Source of the DNA: Butyrivibrio sp.
GTDB taxonomy: Bacteria > Bacillota > Clostridia > Lachnospirales > Lachnospiraceae
Reading direction: 5' to 3'
Assembly (NCBI RefSeq): GCF_015056685.1
Contig: NZ_SVFW01000012.1
Span: forward strand, 1 to 64,000
DNA: 64,000 nt
The notes under the pieces are model-generated. The model saw only the letters and a list, made by a program, of their open reading frames with translations. It was not told the DNA's origin and searched no databases. The translations under genes were made by a program, and so were the position numbers. Below, in pieces: positions 41,045 to 48,867 of this stretch (positions within the stretch are counted from its first letter, which is position 1; the number at the start of each line of letters is the position of its first letter).

Positions 41045-41752
41045 TTAAACAGGTTTTTCAATTCTCTCATCATCTGAAAAGTCTATTTTATCTTTAATTG
41101 ATGCTGGGAGATCTGAAACTGCTATTCCTTTCGTCACACATCCTACTACTTCCCTAAATCTCTTTTCTGAGCTATTCTTCACAAGCACAGCAATAACATT
41201 TGAGTAATCTGTTGCATAATCACCTATTATCCCGTTCAGCATGGTTACAGGAACTGGAATCATACCTTTCTTCCTCTTATCAAAGCCAAGAACTCCTTTA
41301 TTATTTCCCATAGCCATTTCAAACTGATTGTTAATTGTTATCTTGTTATGAACTCCCATCCTGTACGCCTTAACACCTCTATACTCAAACAAAGACGGAA
41401 ACACTTCTAATTTCGCTGATGCTGTTTTCTTACTCTCTTTATATGTAATGTGCTCTTTATCAATAGGCTTTTCTGCGTGATTAAGACATTCTTCATAGAA
41501 AGCCTCTGCATTAACGTAATTATTTACCTTACATCCCACCAAATGGATAAAATTCTCCTTCTTACAATTGACAATGTAATACTTATACTCTGCATTTTCG
41601 GAGTTTTTTCTATAAATAAACATTACATCTTTATCGCAGATTAGCGAGTACGCATTTGCTGATTTACACAGAAGTTCTTTTATTTCTTCATCAGACTTGA
41701 TTCTTATGCTGTTATAATTCCAAGAAGTCGTCGTAATCCTTTTTTTGGCCAT
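41045..41752 (-). CDS. hypothetical protein resembling PBECR4-type barnase/EndoU-like domains
   Basis: A 235-residue soluble protein. The region KYYIVNCKKENFIHLVGCKVNNYV...FYEECLN (about 58-92) resembles the PBECR4 nuclease-like domain found in phage and mobile-element proteins, with conserved Lys, His and Phe positions. The C-terminal part (about 130-220) also has the DYATDY...VIAVLV...V strands of that fold. This recognition is tentative. The upstream leader holds an intrinsic terminator-like hairpin at 41776-41803 ahead of a structured stretch, so expression may be attenuated. Confidence 0.5.
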   Translation of the reverse strand: MAKKRITTTSWNYNSIRIKSDEEIKELLCKSANAYSLICDKDVMFIYRKNSENAEYKYYIVNCKKENFIHLVGCKVNNYVNAEAFYEECLNHAEKPIDKEHITYKESKKTASAKLEVFPSLFEYRGVKAYRMGVHNKITINNQFEMAMGNNKGVLGFDKRKKGMIPVPVTMLNGIIGDYATDYSNVIAVLVKNSSEKRFREVVGCVTKGIAVSDLPASIKDKIDFSDDERIEKPV

Positions 41753-41775
41753 TACTTACCCCAATTCAAAGCAAA

Positions 41776-41803
41776 AAGCCCGGTTGGTAATCCAATCGGA
41801 CTT
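41776..41803 (-). terminator. terminator-like hairpin in the leader of the PBECR4-like gene
   Basis: AAGCCCGGTTGG (41776-41787) pairs with CCAATCGGACTT (41792-41803), with wobble pairs, and on the minus strand is followed by TTTTTGC. It stands between an upstream structured region (41840-41960, with small hairpins such as TGCC-GCGA-GGCA) and the gene at 41752, so it could be a leader attenuator or the end of a lost gene. Confidence 0.5.
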
Positions 41804-42144
41804 GACTTTGCTCTAATATTCTGATTTTATAGATGCCCGCCATCTTGCCTCGCGGCACGGATTAACCTATCCGTAAAGGTTTTGATGGTCTCCTGATAAC
41901 GACACGCGCCACATTAAGCCATCTCGGAGTTCGAGTTTTTACACTGTCAGAACCAGTGGGAGAAGCTCCTTATCTCCATAAAGATGAGCACGCTCATCTG
42001 GCAATTAAAATATAACATGCAGGATTGTAAATATCAATATGACAATCATCATTTTATACATTTTTTACATCATTATCGTACAGCATTCCATTATTTAATA
42101 CTCCTTATACTTGTTCCTCTTATTATCTCTCAATTAACATCCTT

Positions 42145-42176
42145 TCTCATCAAGATCATATCTTGCACGTAGTCTT
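42145..42176 (-). pseudogene. fragment of the macro-domain gene
   Basis: 31 of 32 bases match 52681-52712, inside the macro-domain gene. On the minus strand it reads RLRARYDLDE. It is too short for function and is further evidence of small duplications. The rest of 41804-42331 contains no gene I can support, apart from a possible C-terminal fragment ending LPLVLTV near 41941. Confidence 0.45.
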
Positions 42177-42331
42177 CTGCTATTAACACATATTATGAAA
42201 GCAGTGGCATCATTTAAAAATCAAAGTCATTAAGAAAACCGAAGCGCCTTTATTCAAAGCTTCTACACAATAAAAATGGATGCTTCAAAAAACAGAAACA
42301 TCCATTCGCAAATAGGAGTTTTAAGTTGTTG

Positions 42332-42436
42332 TTACCCTTTAACGGCGCCACTGACACCCTCTGAGTAATACTTCTGAGTACATAGGAATAGTGTTGCTAG
42401 CGCTATCTGAGCAAGCTCCCTTACATTATTTCCATA
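42332..42436 (-). pseudogene. C-terminal remnant of a sugar ABC permease
   Basis: On the minus strand the last codons read TQKYYSEGVSGAVKG then stop, the typical end of carbohydrate ABC permeases (compare FQKYFIKGLTIGSVKY at 30904). The sequence is intact only for about 35 codons and then meets a 14-bp palindrome (42428-42465). A small hairpin with an AATGGATG/CATCCATT stem near 42275-42304 could be its old terminator. Confidence 0.5.
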
Positions 42437-42465
42437 ACTATTCTAATATTGATAGTTATGGAAAT
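42428..42465. repeat. 14-bp perfect palindrome
   Basis: ATTTCCATAACTAT (42428-42441) and ATAGTTATGGAAAT (42452-42465) are exact complements with a 10-nt loop. It interrupts the permease remnant and lies 57 bp after the HD gene, where it may act as a terminator or be part of an insertion end. Confidence 0.45.
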
Positions 42466-42522
42466 TTAATCATCAAAGTGATATACATAACTAGTGTTCC
42501 TAATTAACCTTATTTCACATTT

Positions 42523-42990
42523 CTACTTAGTCATTCCAAATTCCTTCATTAAACTGTCAAACCTTGCTTGCTCCTTTTCCTTGATTGGCTTGGAAAGGTC
42601 GTTCACACAATGATGGATTACATCCGCATCCTTGAGTACTTCATCCATAGGACTGTCTACAGTCAGCTTATCATCATGGTGATATATTGCTGAGCAGATA
42701 ATGTCTGTCTCCTCAGGTGTTGTCAGTTCAAGCTTTGTAAGGATCTTTTTGGCATAATCGGCACCAAGATGAGCATGGTCGTCATAAGAGCCGGTCTTAT
42801 AAGCATGCATGTCATGAAGCATGGCAGCCATAGCCGCAAGCTCCGGATCCAGGCCTCTTTTCTTGGCAATCATCTGCGCAGCAAGCGATACACCATAAAG
42901 ATGCGCTATTGCACTTGTCCTTTTATCCTCGTCTTCCATCTTGTTAAGCTTCTTATCAACATACTGTCTTAAGTCTTTTAATCTACTCAT
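42523..42990 (-). CDS. HD-domain phosphohydrolase
   Basis: A 155-residue soluble protein with the HD motif order: HLYGVSLAAQ (H about 31), MLHDMHAYKTG (HD about 57), DDHAHLGADY, YHHDDKLTV and DADVIHHC. The metal-binding H...HD...D pattern is complete. It probably cleaves a nucleotide or phosphoester; no partner domain is fused. Located between the permease remnant and the deoxyribosyltransferase-like gene, 25 bp apart. Confidence 0.9.
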   Translation of the reverse strand: MSRLKDLRQYVDKKLNKMEDEDKRTSAIAHLYGVSLAAQMIAKKRGLDPELAAMAAMLHDMHAYKTGSYDDHAHLGADYAKKILTKLELTTPEETDIICSAIYHHDDKLTVDSPMDEVLKDADVIHHCVNDLSKPIKEKEQARFDSLMKEFGMTK

Positions 42991-43015
42991 AAAGCCCCCT
43001 TATCCTGTATATGAG

Positions 43016-43351
43016 TTATGGTTCTTCCAGGTATCTGACCTCTTTACCGTGTGCTATCGCGTATTCAATCTCACTCTTAGTGCTAGTTCCCACATAGCCT
43101 CCAACGTTGATTACATATATGGAATCTGCCATATCGATTTTCCTCTTGTGCATGTCATCTAGCATCTCTTTTGTCTTAGTAAGCGTTCCCTCGTCCATGT
43201 TTTCCCAGACTTCCTGATCTCCGGAATGACCAAACAAGCCTACGCTGATGACAATGTTGCCTTCAAGAGTAAGCCTCTTCTGTGCTTCCATGAACTGATC
43301 TTTAAACCTAGTGCTTCCGCACAATGTTATTACCGGATATTTCCCCTGCAT
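43016..43351 (-). CDS. nucleoside 2-deoxyribosyltransferase-like protein
   Basis: A protein of about 111 residues starting MQGKYPVITLCGSTRFKDQF, with GGAGG eight bases upstream; longer readings overlap the EamA gene. CGSTRF near the start and DMADSIYVINVGGYVGTSTKSEIEYA near the end match the nucleoside 2-deoxyribosyltransferase/DUF4406-type fold, including the Glu expected in catalysis. A nucleotide-salvage or signalling role is inference. The first 38 residues are duplicated, in truncated form, at 27068-27175. Confidence 0.8.
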   Translation of the reverse strand: MQGKYPVITLCGSTRFKDQFMEAQKRLTLEGNIVISVGLFGHSGDQEVWENMDEGTLTKTKEMLDDMHKRKIDMADSIYVINVGGYVGTSTKSEIEYAIAHGKEVRYLEEP

Positions 43352-43365
43352 GTCATTTTCCTCCA

Positions 43366-43779
43366 TCAAATTACCATTATCAGTGTCCCTGCTCCAATAA
43401 GCACACATCCGATCAAAGACTTCGCCGTAAACTCCTCATGTAAAAAGACAAATGCCAGCACCAGCGTGATTACTACACTCAGCTTATCAATAGGCACTAC
43501 TTTTGAAGCTTCACCCATCTGCAGCGCTTTGTAATAACACAGCCATGACGCTCCTGTAGCAAGTCCTGACAGAATCAAAAAGATCCAGCTCTTTCTACTG
43601 ATCGAACTTATACCGCCCTGAGCACTTGTAATAAACACCATAACCCAGGCCATTACCACCACAACACAGGTCCTTATCGCTGTAGCCAGATTAGAATCAA
43701 CTCCCTCAATGCCGACCTTGGCAAGTATTGATGTCAGTGCAGCAAACACTGCTGATAGAATTGCAAACAAAAACCACAT
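43366..43779 (-). CDS. single-domain EamA transporter
   Basis: A 137-residue membrane protein with five hydrophobic helices and one EamA repeat (WFLFAILSAVFAALTSILAKVGIEGVDSNLATAIRT and GLATGASWLCYYKALQMGEASKVVPIDKLS). Half-length EamA proteins form dimers. The substrate is unknown. It stands 14 bp upstream of the deoxyribosyltransferase-like gene and shares orientation, and it is about 20 bp downstream of the VOC remnant. Confidence 0.9.
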   Translation of the reverse strand: MWFLFAILSAVFAALTSILAKVGIEGVDSNLATAIRTCVVVVMAWVMVFITSAQGGISSISRKSWIFLILSGLATGASWLCYYKALQMGEASKVVPIDKLSVVITLVLAFVFLHEEFTAKSLIGCVLIGAGTLIMVI

Positions 43780-43800
43780 ATCATTTATCCCCCGCTAACA

Positions 43801-43942
43801 TTACTCTGTAATCTCTATCTGATTTCCTTCAATTGCAACGATGCAGCTTTCATAATATCCATCGCCAGTTGTCCTTGGACCACTGACCACTTCAAAGCCA
43901 TCATTCTTAAGACGATCAGTCAGCTCATCAACTTTTTCAGAT
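43801..43942 (-). pseudogene. C-terminal remnant of a VOC/glyoxalase-family gene
   Basis: The minus strand reads [20 protein letters not shown], then [19 protein letters not shown] and QIEITE with a stop, the well-conserved end of VOC/glyoxalase-fold proteins (DELT..L...[17 protein letters not shown]). The first two thirds are missing. Its 5' end overlaps, in another frame, the last codons of the YdcF gene (stop 43920), so a deletion joined the two. Confidence 0.65.
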
Positions 43943-44666
43943 CCCTAAAAATCCCAAAGCATTCTCTGACCATATTATTTGGAAGATACCAAGGAACTGT
44001 ATACGCTGCTATTCCGTAAACCTCGTTATCTGTAAGCTTCCTCGCTAAATGCACTCCCCTGAACACATGAAAATTATTGGTCACAACACCAATCGTCAGA
44101 CCATCCCTATCACCTATTATTTCAAGAGAATTGGCTATATTCTGAACTGTATCAACTGCATTCGTTTCAGCTATGATTCTGTTTTCCACAATTCCTTTTG
44201 AGACTAGATACTCTTTTCCACCTTCTCCTTCACTTACTGATTCGTTATTCCCTTTAGCTCCGGAAACAATACATACTGTATCCGGATTCTGTATGAGATA
44301 ATCATAAGCAGCATCAAGCCTGTATTTAAAAATAATGCTCGGTCCACTATTCCTCATCTGTGCGCCAAGCACAACTATGTAATCAAGGTCATCCTGTCCC
44401 TTATCATTAAAATGACTTATCATCGCAATTATGCATAGCATAAAAGCCACCATAATAGCCGCTATGCAAACATTCACTATCCTTCGCACTAGTATCGGAA
44501 CCCTTTTCCATCTATCTTTCCCGGAGAACCAGAATATTGTTCCAAAAAACAATGCTCCAATAAGCCATATCACAAAAGAAAAAGTTCCGCTTCCCACAAA
44601 ATAGATACTCCCAGAATACAATAGACATATTCCAATTAGTAACAACCATATCAATCTTTTCTTCAT
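43920..44666 (-). CDS. YdcF-family (DUF218) membrane protein
   Basis: A 248-residue protein with four N-terminal hydrophobic helices (about 5-95) and a DUF218 domain: [59 protein letters not shown] and [16 protein letters not shown]. The family includes SanA/YdcF envelope proteins with nucleotide-binding-like sites. The last eight residues (DLKKLMS) are read from the start of the VOC remnant, so the true C-terminus has been replaced. It may still be functional. Confidence 0.85.
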   Translation of the reverse strand: MKKRLIWLLLIGICLLYSGSIYFVGSGTFSFVIWLIGALFFGTIFWFSGKDRWKRVPILVRRIVNVCIAAIMVAFMLCIIAMISHFNDKGQDDLDYIVVLGAQMRNSGPSIIFKYRLDAAYDYLIQNPDTVCIVSGAKGNNESVSEGEGGKEYLVSKGIVENRIIAETNAVDTVQNIANSLEIIGDRDGLTIGVVTNNFHVFRGVHLARKLTDNEVYGIAAYTVPWYLPNNMVRECFGIFRDLKKLMS

Positions 44667-44683
44667 ATCTCAATAACATATCC

Positions 44684-45286
44684 TCAGCTACGATTCTTTC
44701 TATAGGTCTCAATTTCTTCCGCTATTGTGTTATAGTCTCTCTCAAACAATTCCTCATATGCCTGCTTCCACAGGATTTCACCGGGAACTTTTTCAATGAG
44801 CTTTTCCTGAACGAACAGCTTACTCTTTTCTTTATATTTGGGAAGATCATTTCTCTCTAAAAGATGATTTAACTCAGTCCTCCACAGAATGGAGATTTTC
44901 CTCTTATCCTTGACTCTGGGATTTTCCTCTGCTTGTCTCATCACATAAAAGTCAGGCGCACCGCTCTCGTCAGCTTCAACAGTGATAATCCCCCACCAGT
45001 CAGGTACATGTTCCTTTACATGAGCTGCGTGTGATGAACCAACAACAATAATGTTACGATCATAGTACCAGTTGTAGTTCTTGACTTGTTTCTCAAGCCT
45101 GGCATATGTATCAGCATCGCTTTTGATCTCTATGCCGTACAGAAAATCCGGTGTAATCATGACGACGTCTGCTCTGGCACTGCCGGTTCTTTTCTCCTCA
45201 AGAATCCTCACTTTTCCAAATGAGTCTTCCAGAAAATCAAACAATGGTTCCCGGATATCCTTATCATAAAAAATGTCCTTACTCAT
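44684..45286 (-). CDS. sce7726 family protein (PD-(D/E)XK-like)
   Basis: A 200-residue protein of the sce7726 type. RADVVMITPDFLYGIEIKSD (about 38-57) has the D...ExK core of PD-(D/E)XK nucleases, and YARLEKQVKNYNWYYDRNIIVVGSSHAAHV continues the fold. These proteins occur on mobile elements and defence loci; no activity is demonstrated. It lies between YdcF and the rhodanese lipoprotein in the same direction. Confidence 0.8.
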   Translation of the reverse strand: MSKDIFYDKDIREPLFDFLEDSFGKVRILEEKRTGSARADVVMITPDFLYGIEIKSDADTYARLEKQVKNYNWYYDRNIIVVGSSHAAHVKEHVPDWWGIITVEADESGAPDFYVMRQAEENPRVKDKRKISILWRTELNHLLERNDLPKYKEKSKLFVQEKLIEKVPGEILWKQAYEELFERDYNTIAEEIETYRKNRS

Positions 45287-45295
45287 CTATAGTCC

Positions 45296-46099
45296 TTACT
45301 TTATCTCTAAAACAACATCACCATTACCAAGAAGCTGTGTCAGCTCTTCCTCAGATAGATCAATATGCCCAAGCTTAGTATATGCCCAGGAATTTGAACC
45401 ATAGAAAACCACAATCTGATTTCCTGAATAAAGCACGATATCCCCAAACTCTGTTGTGATCTGCTTATCATCCCGGCTTATGCTCTGACCTATTGGTCCA
45501 ACCTGCTCAAAGCCGCCATACATTGACATGTTTACTTTGAGAGGGCAGATTTCCTTCAGCTCATTTACCGAGGCATTATCCTCCCATGTAACCGGCATTT
45601 CTTTTCCATCAATAGAAAGTGTCATAGCTGTCTCTTTTGCCTCCTCTGTAACAACCTCTCCCATCCAGTCGATGATTCCACCAAACTCAAAGACATTGAT
45701 ATATCCCATATCAAAAAGTTTCTGTGCTGCCTCTTTGCTGCGCCTTCCACTCCTGCAATAAACAAGAATTATCTGTTCAAGATCAGGAAGTTCCGATGGC
45801 ATAGAATCAGTAATGCTTTCATTAGGGATACATATAGCTCCTGGAATGTGCCCTTCATCATACTCATCCTGGCGCCTGACATCCACAATCACATGGCCAT
45901 CATTAAGATCCATCATCAGCTTTGCTGTTTCCTGATCAATCTGCGTGTAACTGTCTTTTTCGTTCTTGGACGCAAGAAAAACAGATGTCGGTCCATCAGC
46001 CCTACCGATAATTGTTACATCCGATTCAGTTTTAGATCCACAGCCCGTCAATACCATTGCTAGCGTAAGCATCCCCAGGGTTAAATATCTTCTTTTCAC
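45296..46099 (-). CDS. lipoprotein with rhodanese and cyclophilin-like domains
   Basis: A 267-residue lipoprotein (lipobox VLTGC, Cys about 20). Residues 26-42 read SDVTIIGRADGPTSVFLAS, a motif like that in the beta subunit of sodium-pumping decarboxylases, here detached. Residues 55-150 are a rhodanese domain with VDVRRQDEY and active-site Cys in YCRSGRRS. Residues 160-265 (MTLSIDGKEMPVTWEDNA, ... YGGFEQVGPIG, DIVLYSGNQIVVFYGSNSW) match a cyclophilin-like fold. Sulfur transfer or redox work on the cell surface is likely, but the combination has no assigned function. Confidence 0.85.
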   Translation of the reverse strand: MKRRYLTLGMLTLAMVLTGCGSKTESDVTIIGRADGPTSVFLASKNEKDSYTQIDQETAKLMMDLNDGHVIVDVRRQDEYDEGHIPGAICIPNESITDSMPSELPDLEQIILVYCRSGRRSKEAAQKLFDMGYINVFEFGGIIDWMGEVVTEEAKETAMTLSIDGKEMPVTWEDNASVNELKEICPLKVNMSMYGGFEQVGPIGQSISRDDKQITTEFGDIVLYSGNQIVVFYGSNSWAYTKLGHIDLSEEELTQLLGNGDVVLEIK

Positions 46100-46223
46100 T
46101 TAATGGTCTCCTCAGTCATTACCCCATAAAATCAATACTTTCTTCATATACTTTTAACTCCCCTAATTATATGCAAAAAAGTACTTCGACGCTATATGAG
46201 ACGGCTAGTTTAATCCATCAAAA

Positions 46224-46254
46224 AAGAGTGTAGTTAACGTGAGCTACACCCTTT
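46224..46254 (-). terminator. terminator of the ParE/Phd-type operon
   Basis: GTGTAG (46228-46233) and CTACAC (46244-46249) with flanking AAAG/CTTT pairs form a hairpin followed on the minus strand by CTTTTTTG. It lies 22 bp after the toxin stop. Confidence 0.6.
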
Positions 46255-46275
46255 ATAAATCAAAAACATCTATAT

Positions 46276-46557
46276 TTATTCTTCATTCATAGGTTTTATA
46301 ACGAGACTAATGTACGCACTCCTATTATATAAGACTCTTCCCACTTCAATGCGACCAGCCCTGATTCTATAAAAAGCGCTGTACTTCTTGTGGGTAACAT
46401 AATAAATACCGGTAAAAATATCATCGTAATACAGGCGTTCACCAGTTTTAGGCCGTTTACTGACATTCTTTAGCTTTTTTCTTAAATCGGCAATATACTT
46501 ATCAGCAATGTCAAAATCAGCTAAAGCTATCGGCGAGTAAACTATTTCATAATCCAT
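46276..46557 (-). CDS. RelE/ParE-family toxin
   Basis: A 93-residue protein with the ParE/RelE fold: YEIVYSPIALADFDIADKYI at the start, KNVSKRPKTGERLYYDD, IYYVTHKKYSAFYRIRAGRIEVGRVLYNRSAY (the conserved YR...I.V..V...R end). It is expected to be the toxin of a type II pair, either an mRNA interferase or a gyrase poison. Its start is one base after the stop of the upstream antitoxin gene, the usual antitoxin-toxin order. Confidence 0.88.
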   Translation of the reverse strand: MDYEIVYSPIALADFDIADKYIADLRKKLKNVSKRPKTGERLYYDDIFTGIYYVTHKKYSAFYRIRAGRIEVGRVLYNRSAYISLVIKPMNEE

Positions 46558-46558
46558 C

Positions 46559-46834
46559 TCAGCCTTCTAGCCTCCTACGCCTGTTTTTAAAATGTTCAGC
46601 GACCTCATCGTCTCTAATCCATCCTTCCTCTTCTCCAGAAGCGAATCCCGCATTGAGTTCACTGACGAGTTTAACTATAGCCCTTGCTTTGTCAAAAATT
46701 TCGTCATCCTCTATACTATGTATGCTATACTCGCCTCGACCATTTTTAGTCAGGTAAACCGGTTTACCCGCTTCCACTTTATCCAAGACCTGTCCATAAT
46801 TGCGTAATTCAGAAATAGGTGCAATTGTTGGCAT
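46559..46834 (-). CDS. Phd/YefM-type antitoxin
   Basis: A 91-residue protein beginning PTIAPISELRNYGQVLDKVE, the Phd/YefM DNA-binding fold, with LTKNGRGEYSIHS matching the family's second strand. The C-terminal half is helical and acidic and should bind and neutralise the toxin downstream. The upstream region (46835-46900) contains imperfect palindromes, which may be the autorepression operator; this is inference. Confidence 0.88.
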   Translation of the reverse strand: MPTIAPISELRNYGQVLDKVEAGKPVYLTKNGRGEYSIHSIEDDEIFDKARAIVKLVSELNAGFASGEEEGWIRDDEVAEHFKNRRRRLEG

Positions 46835-46942
46835 AATATCACCTCCGTTTCTTAACTTTATTATAATTATTCCAGGTCACTTTTTCAGCAAATTATTCGA
46901 AAAATACTTCGAAGAATTCAAGGCCAAAAAAGAGCCGCAACG

Positions 46943-47041
46943 TTACAGTTCCGTTGCAGTTCTCCCAATAATATCTGCATAGGCTCTCTCATCATCAGGC
47001 AAAAGAAAAGACGTATAAACCACCGGTCTATACGCCCTCAT
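46943..47041 (-). CDS. possible 32-residue ORF (low support)
   Basis: The reading MRAYRPVVYTSFLLPDDERA, then YADIIGRTATEL and stop, shows protein-like composition. No ribosome binding site is evident. It could be a remnant of a larger gene. A hairpin formed by GCAACG/CGTTGC (about 46938-46962), with a T-run on the minus strand, lies just after it and may terminate the AbiE operon. Confidence 0.2.
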   Translation of the reverse strand: MRAYRPVVYTSFLLPDDERAYADIIGRTATEL

Positions 47042-47076
47042 GACTATTAGTTATCTTTTGAATATATATCTTACGA

Positions 47077-47985
47077 TTATTTTTTATATTTAAAAATATC
47101 CATATCCGCTATTTGTGCAATTCCCTTGGAAATGGCTTCTTCATAGCTTACATCTTCATACAGAAGTTTCTTTGTAATATTGTTATAGTCAGATTCGTAA
47201 AAACGACTGCTAATGATTTCCTTAAGCATCGCAGGAATATCGTGTTCCGGCTGCGCTGCCGGATTGTTCTTTGACTGCATCCTGTCATCACGGACATCAT
47301 CAATTAAAGCATCCAACTCCGGTGTTATCTTAATTTCCGGCAAGAGCTTTGCTATATCATACAAATGCCTTGAGTCTCTGTCCTGCATATCCTGCAGGCG
47401 ATAATCACATATAGCAAATACCTTATCGATAAACGTACGCTCCAGAGATTGAACCTGCATATTTACTAAAGCTTCCTCAAAAGGAATCGGTAGTTTAACT
47501 CCACGTTTTTCACAAAACTTTCCAACAAAGCTTCCAACTGCATGAGTCTCGACAGGATATACTTCCTGATAAAAACTCGTTTCAACTATAAGTTCAAGCG
47601 GAATATCGCTAAAAAGCGATTCATACATAAAGATATATTTGTTGTAGCTGTGCCGGGACTGGATATCATCCGCGTTTGACAGTACGAGCCCTAATTCTTC
47701 TGAAGAAGAGCAAATAAGCTTCTTCGTCTTTTTCTTCTCCGACTCTGTAGGCTTTCTGTTCATAGACAAATCTATATCTTCCGAAAATCTGTCTATCAGT
47801 CCATATGCCTTGGACAACGAAGTACCGCCTTTAAATACAAATGGTAACTCACTCTTTGAAAGTTTGAAAAGAATCATGGACTGAATCGTATCCTTTTCAA
47901 TCATCTGTGTTTGACGGTGTTCTTCTGCAGCAACGGTTTCAATGATTTCCGTCCACTCCTCTTTATACTCTTTATACCAACTCAC
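47077..47985 (-). CDS. AbiEii-type nucleotidyltransferase toxin
   Basis: A 302-residue protein with the AbiEii/MenA nucleotidyltransferase core: VFKGGTSLSKAYGLIDRFSEDIDLSM (about 48-73) supplies GG[T]S and the D-x-D metal site. Relatives transfer a nucleotide to tRNA and stop growth. The gene overlaps its upstream partner (AbiEi-type antitoxin) by 14 bp, as expected for a type IV system. It is probably a phage-defence or stability module. Confidence 0.92.
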   Translation of the reverse strand: MSWYKEYKEEWTEIIETVAAEEHRQTQMIEKDTIQSMILFKLSKSELPFVFKGGTSLSKAYGLIDRFSEDIDLSMNRKPTESEKKKTKKLICSSSEELGLVLSNADDIQSRHSYNKYIFMYESLFSDIPLELIVETSFYQEVYPVETHAVGSFVGKFCEKRGVKLPIPFEEALVNMQVQSLERTFIDKVFAICDYRLQDMQDRDSRHLYDIAKLLPEIKITPELDALIDDVRDDRMQSKNNPAAQPEHDIPAMLKEIISSRFYESDYNNITKKLLYEDVSYEEAISKGIAQIADMDIFKYKK

Positions 47986-48598
47986 CCATCAAACCTCCAT
48001 CATAAATATTTCTGTATACACGATCCGGATACAATGGCAGATATTTCTTGACAATGGAAAAATCAATTCCAACCGTTTCAACGTATTTTTTAAGCTTATT
48101 CACTAGCTCCGCACCACTGATCTCACTATATTTGTCGATCACCGACATTAAATCCAAAAATTGCAGTGCCGTTTTATTTTCCTCGTTAATATCTGCAACC
48201 GGTTTATAGACAACAATTGTGTTTCCATCAATTTCCTGCTTTCGTTGCTTCGTGCTAGCCTCATTACTGCATACCTCATAACAAGCCGGATTCTGTGTTG
48301 TAAAGCCATATTTATTAGCCATCTGAAGCCCTGTAATGTAGCCGGATGCTTTTCCATCAGTCTCTAAATACTTCTTTTCTATATATTTATCAACCGATAT
48401 TTTACCCTTTGTTCCAAGTATCGTAATATAGGAAAGATAATAGACGCCATTATACAGACGTTCCAGTTTCCCTTCGTCTACAAGCTTTTTCATCTCCTGC
48501 CTAAGATAATCTTTGGATTCTCCGGGGAGTTCACTTAAAAATATGGGTTCGCCATTTTTAAAATTTTCAATTATATAATCATATACCAATCTGCTCAC
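47972..48598 (-). CDS. AbiEi-type antitoxin
   Basis: A 208-residue protein. The N-terminal part (YIIENFKNGEPIFLSELPGES..YLRQEMKKLVDEGKLERLYNGVYYLSY) is a winged helix-turn-helix of AbiEi/type IV TA antitoxins, and the rest matches the C-terminal antitoxin domain (TGLQMANKYGFTTQNPACYEV). It represses the operon and counteracts the AbiEii toxin. A small ORF (48656-48760) lies upstream, after a 57-bp AT-rich spacer. Confidence 0.9.
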   Translation of the reverse strand: MSRLVYDYIIENFKNGEPIFLSELPGESKDYLRQEMKKLVDEGKLERLYNGVYYLSYITILGTKGKISVDKYIEKKYLETDGKASGYITGLQMANKYGFTTQNPACYEVCSNEASTKQRKQEIDGNTIVVYKPVADINEENKTALQFLDLMSVIDKYSEISGAELVNKLKKYVETVGIDFSIVKKYLPLYPDRVYRNIYDGGLMGELV

Positions 48599-48655
48599 CT
48601 CACATTCTTGAAATTATCCATTTCACTTTTATAATATGCTCAATACTGAATTATA

Positions 48656-48760
48656 TCAAGTAAAATATTTGTTAATTGCAGATGCAGAATAAGTCTTCCC
48701 TTCAGGATCGCACTTTTTGCGATTCTCTTTAGCTTTCCTAAGCAATTCTGCCTCATTCAT
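48656..48760 (-). CDS. 34-residue small protein
   Basis: This reads MNEAELLRKAKENRKKCDPE, then GKTYSASAINKYFT, with AAGGTG five bases before the ATG. It is basic and helical. It could be a small regulator or the C-terminal remnant of a larger gene. It lies downstream of the AAA ATPase gene and upstream of the AbiE pair, on the same strand. No family is recognised. Confidence 0.35.
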   Translation of the reverse strand: MNEAELLRKAKENRKKCDPEGKTYSASAINKYFT

Positions 48761-48867
48761 CAATGCACCTTCTTCAATGCTCTTTTTTTACTGATTGCTT
48801 TAAGGTTCCTTTTGCCTCAGAAATGCGCATCAGATTCCTTGACTCTTTTCTTTTCCAAGTCCTCTTT

